Shown here: positions 34,360-45,678 of the stretch, piece after piece | Position numbering within the stretch: the first letter of the stretch is position 1 | Layout of the letters: the number at the start of each line of letters is the position of its first letter | Assembly: GCF_023091745.1 (NCBI RefSeq) | Contig: NW_026291482.1 | Coordinates: 682,001-746,000, forward strand | From: Budorcas taxicolor | Taxonomy: Eukaryota; Chordata; Mammalia; Artiodactyla; Bovidae | Length of the DNA stretch: 64,000 bases | Reading direction: 5' to 3' | Notes under the pieces: model-generated | Told to the model about the DNA's origin: nothing | Databases searched by the model: none | Seen by the model: only the letters and a program-made list of their open reading frames with translations | Made by a program: the position numbers and the translations under genes

Positions 34360-35147
34360 TTGAGATGCGACGGGAACGCCGGGAACTCTTCCCGAAGAAG
34401 CAGAGAAAGGATCCCTCATGTCGAGCTACGATACGGAAACGGGGCTCCTCTGGATGTGGGTGGGACCCTCGTGTTTCCTCTCGAGTGGAGACGGGTATGT
34501 CGGGGATCTTCTTGATTTGCACCAAGGGTGTGAAGGACCCTTTCGAAGTTCCAGAGGTGAGGTGTGATCAGCCTCGAGACGCCTCAGCGGAAATGGGCCT
34601 CATCTCGCCTGGAGGGGACAACCTCCTGGATTTTCTCGAGTTGCGGCAGGTCTTCTCGAGTTACGACGGGGACCTCAGGGACCCGCTCTGGTGGCCTCAG
34701 GAAAGGCCAGTCCCCATGCGAGTTGCTAGGGGACCTCTCGGGATTCCTCTCCCGTCCATGCCGGGGCCTAAGACCTTGTGTGGAGTCGGGGCCGGAACCT
34801 GAGGATTCCTCTCCAGTGTTGCCATGGATCTTGGGGTGCTTCTGAGTCTCTCCAGGGGAGTCAGGCCTCGTCTCGTGTGGGGGCATGCACGTGCGCTTTC
34901 TTCCCGAGCTGCAGCAGTAGTGTCACACTTCCTGTCACGTGGATCAAGGAATCTGTGGCTTCCCTCGAGGCTTTCCCACAGGGCTGTGCCACGTGCCACC
35001 TTGGTGTGAGTCGATCCTCGGTGTGAAAGTCGAGCCGGTGAAGGGAAAAGAGGTTTCTCTGGAATGGACTGAGACATCTCGGGGACTCTTCGAATGGTGG
35101 CACGACACTGGAGTTCCTCTCGCCGTTCCTGTTGAGAGGGCCTCCTC
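34360..35147 (+). repeat. Satellite monomer 43, type K, 788 bp
   Basis: The head is cttcccgaagaagcagag. The tail has gtctctccagggg, tttcttcccgagc, gtcacacttcc, a 26-bp contraction in the 13-bp repeat, and cttcgaatgg. Confidence 0.9.
34957..34994 (+). repeat. 13-bp minisatellite contracted to three units
   Basis: Only a 12-base first unit (34957), ggctttcccacag (34969) and the last unit (34982) remain. Units two and three of the canonical five are missing, plus one T in the first unit. This gives a 788-bp monomer. The same contracted state, with the same missing T, recurs at 37377 and 44275, so these three copies share one ancestor. Confidence 0.88.
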
Positions 35148-35962
35148 TTGAGATGCGACGGGAAGGTCGGGAACTCTTCCCGAAGAAGCAGAGAAAGGAT
35201 CCCTCATGTCGAGCTACGATGCGGAAACGGGGCTCCTCTGGATGTGGGTGGGACCCTCGTGTTTCCTCTCGATTGGAGACGGGTATGTCGGGGAAATTCT
35301 TGATTTGCTCCAAGGGTGTGAAGGACCCTTTCGAAGTTCCACAGGTGAGGTGTGATCAACTTCGAGACGCCTCAGCAGAAATGGGCCTCATCTCGCCTGG
35401 AGGGCAGAACCTCCTGGATTTTCTCGAGTTGCGGCAGGTCTTCTCGAGTTACGACGGGGACCTCAGGGACCCGCTCTGGTGGCCTCAGGAAAGGCCAGTC
35501 CCCATGCGAGTTGCTAGGGAACCTCTCGGGATTCCTCTCCCGTCCATGCCGGGGCCTCAGTCCTTGTGTGGAGTCGGGGCCGGAACCTGAGCATTCCTCT
35601 CCAGTGTTGCCATGGATCTTGGGGTGCTTCTGAGTCTCCCCAGGGGAGTCAGGCCTCGTCTCGAGTGGGGGCATGCATGTGCGCTTTCCTCCCGAGCTGC
35701 AGCAGTAGTGTCACGCTTCCTGTCACGTGGATCAAGGGATCTGTGGCTTTCCCTCGAGGCTGTCCCTCGAGGCTTTCCCACGAGGCTTTCCCACAGGGCT
35801 GTGCCACGTGCCACCTTGGTGGGAGTCGATCCTCGGCGTGAAAGACGAGCCGGTGAAGGGAAAAGAGGTTCCTCTGGAATGGACTGAGACATCTGGGGGA
35901 CTCTTGGAATGGTGGCACGACCCTGGAGTTCCTCTCGCCGTTCCTGTTGAGAGGGCCTCCTC
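35148..35962 (+). repeat. Satellite monomer 44, K head then N, 815 bp
   Basis: Marks are ggaaggtcggg, cttcccgaagaagcagag, tttgctccaagg, gatcaacttcgag, ctagggaacc and cctgagcattcc. Its counterpart starts at 37568. Confidence 0.9.
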
Positions 35963-36778
35963 TTGAGATGCGACGGGAACGCCGGGAACTCTTTCCCGAC
36001 GAAGCAGGGAAAGGATCCCTCATCTCGAGCTACGAGGCGGAAACGGGGCTCCTCTGGATGTGGGCGGGACCCTCGTGATTCCTCTCGAGTGGAGACGGGT
36101 ATGTCGGGGAACTTCTTGATTTGCACCAAGGGTGTGAAGGACCCTTTCGAAGTTCCAGAGGTGAGGTGTGATCAGCCTCGAGACGCCTCAGCGGAAATGG
36201 GCCTCATCTCGCCTGGAGGGGAGAACCTCCTGGATTTTCTCGAGTTGCGGCAGGTCTTCTCGAGTTACGACGGGGACCTCAGGGACCCGCTCTGGTGGCC
36301 TCAGGAAAGGCCAGTCCCCATGCGAGTTGCTAGGGGACCTCTCGGGATTCCTCTCCCGTCCATGCCGGGGCCTCAGTCCTTGTGTGGAGTCGGGGCTGGA
36401 ACCTGAGGATTCCTCTCCAGTGTTGCCATGGATCTTGGGGTGCTTCTGAGTCTCCCCAGGGGAGTCAGGCCTCGTCTCTTGTGGGGGCATGCACGTGCGC
36501 TTTCCTCCCGAGCTGCAGCAGTAGTGTCACGCTTCCTGCCACGTGGATCAGGGGATCTGTGGCTTTCCCTCGAGGCTGTCCCTCGAGGCTTTCCCACGAG
36601 GCTTTCCCACAGGGCTGTGCCACGTGCCACCTTGGTGGGAGTCGATCCTCGGCGTGAAAGACGAGCCGGTGAAGGGAAAAGAGGTTCCTCTGGAATGGAC
36701 TGAGACATCTGGGGGACTCTTGGAATGGTGGCACGACCCTGGAGTTCCTCTCGCCGTTCCTGTTGAGAGGGCCTCCTC
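35963..36778 (+). repeat. Satellite monomer 45, near consensus, 816 bp
   Basis: Close to the consensus except for ctcgtctcttgtggg, ctgccacgtgg and ggatcagggg. This is a good reference copy for alignments. Confidence 0.9.
36492..36626 (+). other. Cluster of three CACGTG palindromes per monomer (example copy)
   Basis: CACGTG occurs at 36492, 36540 and 36621, spaced 48 and 81 bp. The same three positions are kept in most monomers. In type A tails the second and third are lost (cacctggatc and ccccgtgcc), and some copies lose the first (gcatgtgcg). CACGTG is the canonical E-box of bHLH-Zip factors such as USF and MYC/MAX. Whether any factor binds here is unknown. Confidence 0.45.
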
Positions 36779-37567
36779 TTGAGATGCGACGGGAACGCCG
36801 GGAACTCTTTCCCGACGAAGCAGGGAAAGGATCCCTCATCTCGAGCTACGAGGCGGAAACGGGGCTCCTCTGGATGTGGGCGGGACCCTCGTGATTCCTC
36901 TCGAGTGGAGACGGGTATGTCGGGGAACTTCTTGATTTGCACCAAGGGTGTGAAGGACCCTTTCAAAGTTCCAGAGGTGAGGTGTGATCAGCCTCGAAAC
37001 GCCTCAGCGGAAATGGGCCTCATCTCGCCTGGAGGGGACAACCTCCTGGATTTTCTCGAGTTGCGGCAGGTCTTCTCGAGTTACGACGGGGACCTCAGGG
37101 ACCCGCTCTGGTGGCCTCAGGAAAGGCCAGTCCCCATGCGAGTTGCTAGGGGACCTCTCGGGATTCCTCTCCCGTCCATGCCGGGGCCTAAGACCTTGTG
37201 TGGAGTCGGGGCCGGAACCTGAGGATTCCTCTCCAGTGTTGCCATGGATCTTGGGGTGCTTCTGAGTCTCTCCAGGGGAGTCAGGCCTCGTCTCGTGTGG
37301 GGGCATGCACGTGCGCTTTCTTCCCGAGCTGCAGCAGTAGTGTCACACTTCCTGTCACGTGGATCAAGGAATCTGTGGCTTCCCTCGAGGCTTTCCCACA
37401 GGGCTGTGCCACGTGCCACCTTGGTGTGAGTCGATCCTCGGCGTGAAAGACGAGCCGGTGAAGGGAAAAGAGGTTTCTCTGGAATGGACTGAGACATCTC
37501 GGGGACTCTTCGAATGGTGGCACGACACTGGAGTTCCTCTCGCCGTTCCTGTTGAGAGGGCCTCCTC
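36779..37567 (+). repeat. Satellite monomer 46, type K tail, 789 bp
   Basis: The head is near consensus, with tttcaaagttcc and cctcgaaacgcc. The tail is K-type with the 26-bp contraction. Confidence 0.9.
37377..37414 (+). repeat. 13-bp minisatellite contracted to three units
   Basis: This is the same contracted state as at 34957, exactly 2,420 bp away. It is part of a tandemly duplicated three-monomer block. Confidence 0.88.
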
Positions 37568-38382
37568 TTGAGATGCGACGGGAAGGTCGGGAACTCTTCC
37601 CGAAGAAGCAGAGAAAGGATCCCTCATCTCGAGCTACGATGCGGAAACGGGGCTCCTCTGGATGTGGGTGGGACCCTCGTGTTTCCTCTCGAGTGGAGAC
37701 GGGTATGTCGGGGAACTTCTTGATTTGCTCCAAGGGTGTGAAGGACCCTTTCGAAGTTCCACAGGTGAGGTGTGATCAACTTCGAGACGCCTCAGCAGAA
37801 ATGGGCCTCATCTCGCCAGGAGGGCAGAACCTCCTGGATTTTCTCGAGTTGCGGCAGGTCTTCTCGAGTTACGACGGGGACCTCAGGGACCCGCTCTGGT
37901 GGCCTCAGGAAAGGCCAGTCCCCATGCGAGTTGCTAGGGAACCTCTCGGGATTCCTCTCCCGTCCATGCCGGGGCCTCAGTCCTTGTGTGGAGTCGGGGC
38001 CGGAACCTGAGCATTCCTCTCCAGTGTTGCCATGGATCTTGGGGTGCTTCTGAGTCTCCCCAGGGGAGTCAGGCCTCGTCTCGAGTGGGGGCATGCATGT
38101 GCGCTTTCCTCCCGAGCTGCAGCAGTAGTGTCACGCTTCCTGTCACGTGGATCAAGGGATCTGTGGCTTTCCCTCGAGGCTGTCCCTCGAGGCTTTCCCA
38201 CGAGGCTTTCCCACAGGGCTGTGCCACGTGCCACCTTGGTGGGAGTCGATCCTCGGCGTGAAAGACGAGCCGGTGAAGGGAAAAGAGGTTCCTCTGGAAT
38301 GGACTGAGACATCTGGGGGACTCTTGGAATGGTGGCACGACCCTGGAGTTCCTCTCGCCGTTCCTGTTGAGAGGGCCTCCTC
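37568..38382 (+). repeat. Satellite monomer 47, K head then N, 815 bp
   Basis: Counterpart of 35148 at 2,420 bp. The private change is ctcgccaggaggg. Confidence 0.9.
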
Positions 38383-39597
38383 TTGAGATGCGACGGGAAC
38401 GCCGGGAACTCTTTCCCGACGAAGCAGGGAAAGGATCCCTCATCTCGAGCTACGAGGCGGAAACGGGGCTCCTCTGGATGTGGGCGGGACCCTCGTGATT
38501 CCTCTTGAGTGGAGATGGGTATGTCGGGGAACTTCTTGATTTGCACCAAGGGTGTGAAGGACCCTTTCGAAGTTCCAGAGGTGAGGTGTGATCAGCCTCG
38601 AGACGCCTCAGCGGAAATGGGCCTCATCTCGCCTGGAGGGGAGAACCTCCTGGATTTTCTCGAGTTGCGGCAGGTCTTCTCGAGTTACGACGGGGACCTC
38701 AGGGACCCGCTCTGGTGGCCTCAGGAAAGGCCAGTCCCCATGCGAGTTGCTAGGGAACCTCTCGGGATTCCTCTCCCGTCCATGCCGGGGCCTCAGTCCT
38801 TGTGTGGAGTCGGGGCCGGAACCTGAGCATTCCTCTCCAGTGTTGCCATGGATCTTGGGGTGCTTCTGAGTCTCCCCAGGGGAGTCAGGCCTCGTCTCTT
38901 GTGGGGGCATGCACGTGCGCTTTCCTCCCGAGCTGCAGCAGTAGTGTCACTCTTCCTCTCACGGGGATCAAGGGATCTGTGGCTTTCCCTCGAGGCTGTC
39001 CCTCGAGGCTTTCCCACGAGGCTTTCCCACAGGGCTGTGCCACGTACCACCTTGGTGTGAGTCAATCCTCGGCGTGAAAGACGAGCCGGTGAAGGGAAAA
39101 GAGGTTCCTCTGGAATGGACTGAGACATCTGGGGGACACTTGGAATGGTGGCACGACCCTGGAGTTCCTCCTCTTCCGTCCATGCCGGGGCCTCAGTCCT
39201 TGTGTAGAGTGGGGCCGGAACCTGAGGATTCCTCTCCAGTGTTGCCATGGATCTTGGGGTGCTTCTGAGTCTCCCCATGGGAGTCAGGCCTCGTCTCGAG
39301 TGGGGGCATGCACGTGCGCTTTCCTCCCGAGCTGCAGCAGTAGTGTCACGCTTCCTGTCACGTGGATCAAGGGATCTGTAGCTTTCCCTCGAGGCTGTCC
39401 CTCGAGGCTTTCCCACGAGGCTTTCCCACAATGCTGTGCCACGTGCCACCTTGGTGTGAGTCGATCCTCGGCGGGAAAGACGAGCCGGTGAAGGGAAAAG
39501 AGGTTCCTCTGGAATGGACTGAGACATCTGAGGGACTCTTGGAATGGTGGCAAGACCCTGGAGTTCCTCTCGCCGTTCCTGTTGAGAGGACCTCCTC
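38383..39597 (+). repeat. Satellite monomer 48, fused unit with 417-bp deletion, 1,215 bp
   Basis: The first part is near consensus, with ctagggaacc, cctgagcattcc, cacggggatc and ggggacacttgg. At about 39167-39176 it jumps from ctggagttcctc into ctcttccgtccatgcc, losing about 417 bp relative to two full units, including the expected monomer start near 39199. After the junction it carries the T tail. Confidence 0.9.
39160..39185 (+). other. Deletion junction, copy 1
   Basis: The sequence runs gagttcctc, ctcttccgtcc. The left side is the normal end of a monomer (gagttcctctcgccg) and the right side is the middle of the next (ttcctctcccgtcc). The shared ttcctc suggests joining at a microhomology; the extra ctctt could come from the nearby cctcctcttgag. 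Confidence 0.85.
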
Positions 39598-40413
39598 TTG
39601 AGATGCGACGGGAACGCCGGGAACTCTTTCCCGACGAAGCAGGGAAAGGATCCCTCATCTCGAGCTACGAGGCGGAAACGGGGCTCCTCTGGATGTGGGC
39701 GGGACCCTCGTGTTTCCTCTCGAGTGGAGACGGGTATGTCGGGGAACTTCTTGATTTGCAGCAAGGGTGTGAAGGACCCTTTCGAAGTTCCAGAGGTGAG
39801 GTGTGATCAGCCTCGAGACGCCTCAGTGGAAATGGGCCTCATCTCGCCTAGAGGGGACAACCTCCTGGATTTTCTCGAGTTGCGGCAGGTCTTCTCGAGT
39901 TACGACGGGGACCTCAGGGAACCGCTCTGGTGGCCTCAGGAAAGGCCAGTCCCCATGCGAGTTGCTAGGGGCCCTCTCGGGATTCCTCTCCCGTCGAGGC
40001 CGGGGCCTAATACCTTGTGTGGAGTCGGGGCCGGAACCTGAGGATTCCTCTCCAGTGTTGCCATGGATCTTGGGGTGCTTCTGAGTCTCCCCAGGGGAGT
40101 CAGGCCTCGTCTCGAGTTGGGGCATGCACGTGCGCTTTCCTCCCGAGCTGCAGCAGTAGTGTCACGCTTCCTGTCACGTGGATCAAGGGATATTTGGCTT
40201 TCCCTCGAGGCTGGCCGTCGAGGATTTCCCACGAGGCTTTCCCGCAGGGCTTTACCACGTGCCACTTTGGTGTGAGTCGATCCTCGGCGTGCAAGACGAG
40301 CCGGTGAAGGGAAAAGAGATTCCTCTGGAATGGACTGAGACATCTGGGGGACTCTTGGAATGGTGGCACGACCCTGGAGTTCCTCTCGCCGTTCCTGTTG
40401 AGAGGGCCTCCTC
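39598..40413 (+). repeat. Satellite monomer 49, type R, 816 bp
   Basis: R marks with cagcaaggg, unusual for R. It ends with gctttaccacgtgcc. Confidence 0.9.
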
Positions 40414-41228
40414 TTGAGATGCGACGGGATCGCCGGGAATTCTTTCCCGACGAAGCAGGGAAAGGATCCCTCATCTCGTGCTACGAGGCTGAAACGGGGC
40501 TCCTCTGGATGTGGGCGGGACCCTCGTGATTCCTCTCGAGTGGAGACGGGTAGGTCGGGGAACTTCTTGGTTTGCACCAAGGGTGTGAAGAACCCTTTCG
40601 AAGTTCCAGAGGTGAGGTGTAATCCGCCTCGAGACGCCTCAGCGGAAATGGGCCTCATCTCGCCTGGAGGGCAGGACCTCCTGGATTTTCTCGAGTTGCG
40701 TCAGGTCTTCTCGAGTAACGACGGGGACCTCAGGGACCCGCTCTGGTGGTCTCAGGAGAGGCCAGGCCCCATGCGAGTTGCTAGGGGACCTCTCGGGATT
40801 CCTCTCCCGTCCATGCCGGGGCCACAGTACTTGTGTGGAGTGGGGGCCGGAACCTGAGGATTCCTCTCCAGTGTTGCCATGGATCTTGGGGTGCTTCTGA
40901 GTCTACCCAGGGGAGTCAGGGCTCGTTTCGAGTAGGGCATGAACGTGCGCTTTCCTCCCGAGCTTCAGCAGTAGTTTCACGCAACCTGTCACGTGGATCA
41001 AGGGATCTGTGGCTTTCCCTCGAGGCTGTCCCTCGAGGCTTTCCCACGAGGCTTTACCACAGAGCTGTGCCACGTGCCACCTTGGTGTGAGTCGATCCTC
41101 GGCGTGAAAGACGAGCCGGTGAAGGGAAAAGACGTTCCTCTGGAATGGACTGAGACATCTGGGGGACTCTTGGAATGGTGGCACGACCCTGGAGTTCCTC
41201 TCGCCGTTCCTGTTGAGAGGGCCTCCTC
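40414..41228 (+). repeat. Satellite monomer 50, type S, 815 bp
   Basis: S marks. Private changes are gggatcgccgg, gccaggcccc and gtctacccagg. Confidence 0.9.
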
Positions 41229-42044
41229 TTGAGATGCGCCGGGAACGCCGGGAACTCTTTCCCGACGAAGCAGTGAAAGGATCCCTCATCTCGAGCTACG
41301 ATGTGGAAACGGGGCTCCTCTGGATGTGGGCGGGACCCTCGTGTTTCCTCTTGAGTGGAGACGGGTATGTCGGGGAACTTCTTGATTTGCACCAAGGGTG
41401 TGAAGGACCCTTTCGAAGTTCCAGAGGTGAGGTGTGATCAGCCTCGAGACGCCTCAGCAGAAATGGGCCTCATCTCGCCTGGAGGGCAGAACCTCCTGGA
41501 TTTTCTCGAGTTGCGGCAGGTCTCCTCGAGTTACGACGGGGACCTCAGGGACCCGCTCTGTTGGCCTCAGGAAAGGCCAGTCCCCATGCGAGTTGCTAGG
41601 GGACATCTCGGGATTCCTCTCCCGTCCATGCCGGGGCCTCAGTCCTTGTGTGGAGTCGGGGCCGGAACCTGAGGATTCCTTTCCAGTGTTGCCATGGATC
41701 TTGGGGTGCTTCTGAGTCTCCCCAGGGGAGTCAGGACTCGTCTCGAGTGGGGCCATGCACGTGCGCTTTCCTCCCGAGCTGCAGCAGTAGTGTCACGCTT
41801 ACTGTCACGTGGATCAGGGGATCTGTGGCTTTCCCTCGAGGCTGTTCCTCGAGGCTTTCCCACGAGGCTTTCCCACAGGGCTGTGCCACGTGCCACCTTG
41901 GTGGGAGTCGATCCTCGGCATGAAAGACGAGCCGGTGAAGGGAAAAGAGGTTCCTCTGGAATGGACTGAGACATCTGGGGGACTCTTGGAATGGTGGCAC
42001 GACCCTGGAGTTCCTCTCGCCGTTCCTGTTGAGAGGGCCTCCTC
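41229..42044 (+). repeat. Satellite monomer 51, type U, 816 bp
   Basis: U marks. Many private changes: gcagtgaaagg, cgatgtgg, ctctgttgg, ctttccag, aggactcg, gcttactgtc, ctgttcctcg and ggcatgaaag. Confidence 0.9.
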
Positions 42045-42860
42045 TTGAGATGCGACGGGAACGCCGGGAACTCTTTCCCGACGAAGCAGGGAAAGGATCC
42101 CTCATCTCGAGCTACGAGGCGGAAACGGGGCTCCTCTGGATGTGGGCGGGACACTCGTGATTCCTCTCGAGTGGAGACGGCTAGGTCGGGGAACTTCTTG
42201 ATTTGCACCAAGGGTGTGAAGGAGCCTTTCGAAGTTCCAGAGGTGAGGTGTGATCAGCCTCGAGACGCCTCAGCAGAAATGGGCCTCATCTCGCCTGGAG
42301 GGGAGAACCTCCTGGATTTTCTCGAGTTGCGGCAGGTCTTCTCGAGTTACGACGGGGACCTCAGGGACCCGCTCTGGTGGACTCAGGAAAGGCCAGTCCC
42401 CATGCGAGTTGCTAGGGGACCTCTCGGGATTCCTCTCCCGTCCATGCCGGGGCCTCAGTCCTTGTGTGGAGTCGGGGCCGGAACCTGAGGATTCCTCTCC
42501 AGTGTTGCCATGGATCTTGGGGTGCTTCTGAGTCTCCCCAGGGGAGTCAGGCCTCGTCTCGAGTGGGGGCATGCATGTGCGCTTTCCTCCCGAGCTGCAG
42601 CAGTAGTGTCACGCTTCCTGTCACGTGGATCAAGGGATCTGTGGCTTTCCCTCGAGGCTGTCCCTCGAGGCTTTCCCACGAGGCTTTCCCACAGGGCTGT
42701 GCCACGTGCCACCTTGCTGGGAGTCGATCCTCGGCGTGAAAGACGAGCCGGTGAAGGGAAAAGAGGTTCCTCTGGAATGGACTGAGACATCTGGGGGACT
42801 CTTGGAATGGTGGCACGACCCTGGAGTTCCTCTCGCCGTTCCTGTTGAGAGGGCCTCCTC
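42045..42860 (+). repeat. Satellite monomer 52, P head with N tail, 816 bp
   Basis: The P mark ggctaggtc is in the head. The tail lacks P marks and instead has gcatgtgcgc and ttgctgggag. Confidence 0.88.
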
Positions 42861-43676
42861 TTGAGATGCGACGGGAACGCCGGGAACTCTTTCCCGACGA
42901 AGCAGGGAAAGGATCCCTCATCTCGATCTACGAGGCGGAAACGGGGCTCCTCTGGATGTGGGTGGGACCCTCGTGATTCCTCTCGAGTGGAGACGGGTAT
43001 GTCGGGGAACTTCTTGATTTGCACCAAGGGTGTGAAGGACCCTTTTGAAGTTCCAGAGGTGAGGTGTGATCAGCCTCGAGACGCCTCAGCAGAAATGGGC
43101 CTCATCTCGCCTGGAGGGGAGAACCTCCTGGATTTTCTCGAGTTGCGGCAGGTCTTCTCGAGTTACGACGGGGACCTCAGGGACCCGCTCTGGTGGCCTC
43201 AGGAAAGGCCAGTCCCCATGCGAGTTGCTAGGGGACCTCTCGGGATTCCTCTCCCGTCCATGCCGGGGCCTCAGTCCTTGTGTGGAGTCGGGGCCGGAAC
43301 CTGAGGATTCCTCTCCAGTGTTGCCATGGATCTTGGGGTGCTTCTGAGTCTCCCCAGGGGAGTCAGGCCTCGTCTCGAGTGGGGCCATGCACGTGCGCTT
43401 TCCTCCCGAGCTGCAGCAGTAGTGTCACGCTTCCTGCCACGTGGATCAGGGGATCTGTGGCTTTCCCTCGAGGCTGTCCCTCGAGGCTTTCCCACGAGGC
43501 TTTCCCACAGGGCTGTGCCACGTGCCACCTTGGTGGGAGTCGATCCTCGGCGTGAAAGACGAGCCGGTGAAGGGAAAAGAGGTTCCTCTGGAATGGACTG
43601 AGACATCTGGGGGACTCTTGGAATGGTGGCACGACCCTGGAGTTCCTATCGCCGTTCCTGTTGAGAGGGCCTCCTC
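42861..43676 (+). repeat. Satellite monomer 53, near consensus, 816 bp
   Basis: Private changes are ctcgatctacg and gtgggtggg. The tail is U-like (tggggccatgc, ggatcagggg) and ends with ttcctatcgcc. Confidence 0.9.
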
Positions 43677-44465
43677 TTGAGATGCGACGGGAACGCCGGG
43701 AACTCTTTCCCGACGAAGCAGGGAAAGGATCCCTCATCTCGAGCTACGAGGCGGAAACGGGGCTCCTCTGGATGTGGGCGGGACCCTCGTGATTCCTCTC
43801 GAGTGGAGACGGGTATGTCGGGGAACTTCTTGATTTGCACCAAGGGTGTGAAGGACCCTTTCGAAGTTCCAGAGGTGAGGTGTGATCAGCCTCGAGACGC
43901 CTCAGCGGAAATGGGCCTCATCTCGCCTGGAGGGGACAACCTCCTGGATTTTCTCGAGTTGCGGCAGGTCTTCTCGAGTTACGACGGGGACCTCAGGGAC
44001 CCGCTCTGGTGGCCTCAGGAAAGGCCAGTCCCCATGCGAGTTGCTAGGGGACCTCTCGGGATTCCTCTCCCGTCGAGGCCGGGGCCTAATACCTTGTGTG
44101 GAATCGGGGCCGGAAACTGAGGATTCCTCTCCAGTGTTGCCATGGATCTTGGGGTGCTTCTGAGTCTCTCCAGGGGAGTCAGGCCTCGTCTCGTGTGGGG
44201 GCATGCACGTGCGCTTTCTTCCCGAGCTGCAGCAGTAGTGTCACACTTCCTGTCACGTGGATCAAGGAATCTGTGGCTTCCCTCGAGGCTTTCCCACAGG
44301 GCTGTGCCACGTGCCACCTTGGTGGGAGTCGATCCTCGGTGTGAAAGTCGAGCCGGTGAAGGGAAAAGAGGTTTCTCTGGAATGGACTGAGACATCTCGG
44401 GGACTCTTCGAATGGTGGCACGACACTGGAGTTCCTCTCGCCGTTCCTGTTGAGAGGGCCTCCTC
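43677..44465 (+). repeat. Satellite monomer 54, type K tail, 789 bp
   Basis: Counterpart of 36779 at 6,898 bp, but with an R-like patch (gtcgaggccggggcctaa) and private gtggaatcgg and ggaaactgagg. Confidence 0.9.
44275..44312 (+). repeat. 13-bp minisatellite contracted to three units
   Basis: Third copy of the contracted state, 6,898 bp after the one at 37377. It lies in the second copy of a larger duplicated block. Confidence 0.88.
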
Positions 44466-45678
44466 TTGAGATGCGACGGGAAGGTCGGGAACTCTTCCCG
44501 AAGAAGCAGAGAAAGGATCCCTCATCTCGAGCTACGATGCGGAAACGGGGCTCCTCTGGATGTGGGTGGGACCCTCGTGTTTCCTCTCGAGTGGAGACGG
44601 GTATGTCGGGGAACTTCTTGATTTGCACCAAGGGTGTGAAGGACCCTTTCGAAGTTCCACAGGTGAGGTGTGATCAACCTCGAGACGCCTCAGCAGAAAT
44701 GGGCCTCATCTCGCCTGGAGGGCAGAACCTCCTGGATTTTCTCGAGTTGCGGCAGGTCTTCTCGAGTTACGACGGGGACCTCAGGGACCCGCTCTGGTGG
44801 CCTCAGGAAAGGCCAGTCCCCATGCGAGTTGCTAGGGAACCTCTCGGGATTCCTCTCCCGTCCATGCCGGGGCCTCAGTCCTTGTGTGGAGTCGGGGCCG
44901 GAACCTGAGCATTCCTCTCCAGTGTTGCCATGGATCTTGGGGTGCTTCTGAGTCTCCCCAGGGGAGTCAGGCCTCGTCTCTTGTGGGGGCATGCACGTGC
45001 GCTTTCCTCCCGAGCTGCAGCAGTAGTGTCACGCTTCCTGTCACGGGGATCAAGGGATCTGTGGCTTTCCCTCGAGGCTGTCCCTCGAGGCTTTCCCACG
45101 AGGCTTTCCCACAGGGCTGTGCCACGTGCCACCTTGGTGTGAGTCAATCCTCGGCGTGAAAGACGAGCCGGTGAAGGGAAAAGAGGTTCCTCTGGAATGG
45201 ACTGAGACATCTGGGGGACACTTGGAATGGTGGCACGACCCTGGAGTTCCTCCTCTTCCGTCCATGCCGGGGCCTCAGTCCTGTGTAGAGTGGGGCCGGA
45301 ACCTGAGGATTCCTCTCCAGTGTTGCCATGGATCTTGGGGTGCTTCTGAGTCTCCCCATGGGAGTCAGGCCTCGTCTCGAGTGGGGTCATGCACGTGCGC
45401 TTTCCTCCCGAGCTGCAGCAGTAGTGTCACGCTTCCTGTCACGTGGATCAAGGGATCTGTGGCTTTCCCTCGAGGCTGTACCTCGACGCTTTCCCACGAG
45501 GCTTTCCCACAGGGCTGTGCCACGTGCCACCTTTGTGTGAGTCAATCCTCGGCGTGAAAGACGAGCCGGTGAAGGGAAAAGAGGTTCCTCTGGAATGGAC
45601 TGAGACATCTGGGGGACTCTTGGAATGGTGGCACGACCCTGGAGTTCCTCTCGCCGTTCCTGTTGAGAGGGCCTCCTC
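44466..45678 (+). repeat. Satellite monomer 55, fused unit with 417-bp deletion, 1,213 bp
   Basis: The head is as 37568 (ggaaggtcggg, cttcccgaagaag), the middle as 38383, and the same deletion junction lies at about 45249-45258. One further base is lost in cagtcctgtgtag. Its tail is type Q (tggggtcatgc, ctgtacctcgacgc), unlike the T tail in monomer 48. Confidence 0.9.
45242..45267 (+). other. Deletion junction, copy 2
   Basis: Identical to the junction at 39160-39185, exactly 6,082 bp away. The same breakpoint in both copies means that the deletion came before the duplication. Confidence 0.88.

Larger units (their letters stand above)
34360..36778 (+). repeat. Three-monomer higher-order repeat, copy 1 (2,419 bp)
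   Basis: Contains a 788-bp K unit, a K-head unit and a near-consensus unit. The tail of monomer 43 and all of 44 and 45 match the sequence 2,420 bp downstream. The first about 200 bp of monomer 43 differ from monomer 46, so homology starts inside monomer 43. Confidence 0.87.
36779..39166 (+). repeat. Three-monomer higher-order repeat, copy 2
   Basis: Monomers start at 36779, 37568 and 38383. The copy ends at the deletion junction near 39167. Confidence 0.87.

Noticed and set aside
39160..39185. Target-site duplication or transposon footprint at the deletion junction
   Set aside because: No terminal inverted repeat or flanking duplication is visible; simple deletion with short homology explains it.
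38793..39764. A 323-codon minus-strand open frame
   Set aside because: It spans the deletion junction near 39170 and joins two satellite frames; the same repeat frames are shorter in intact copies.
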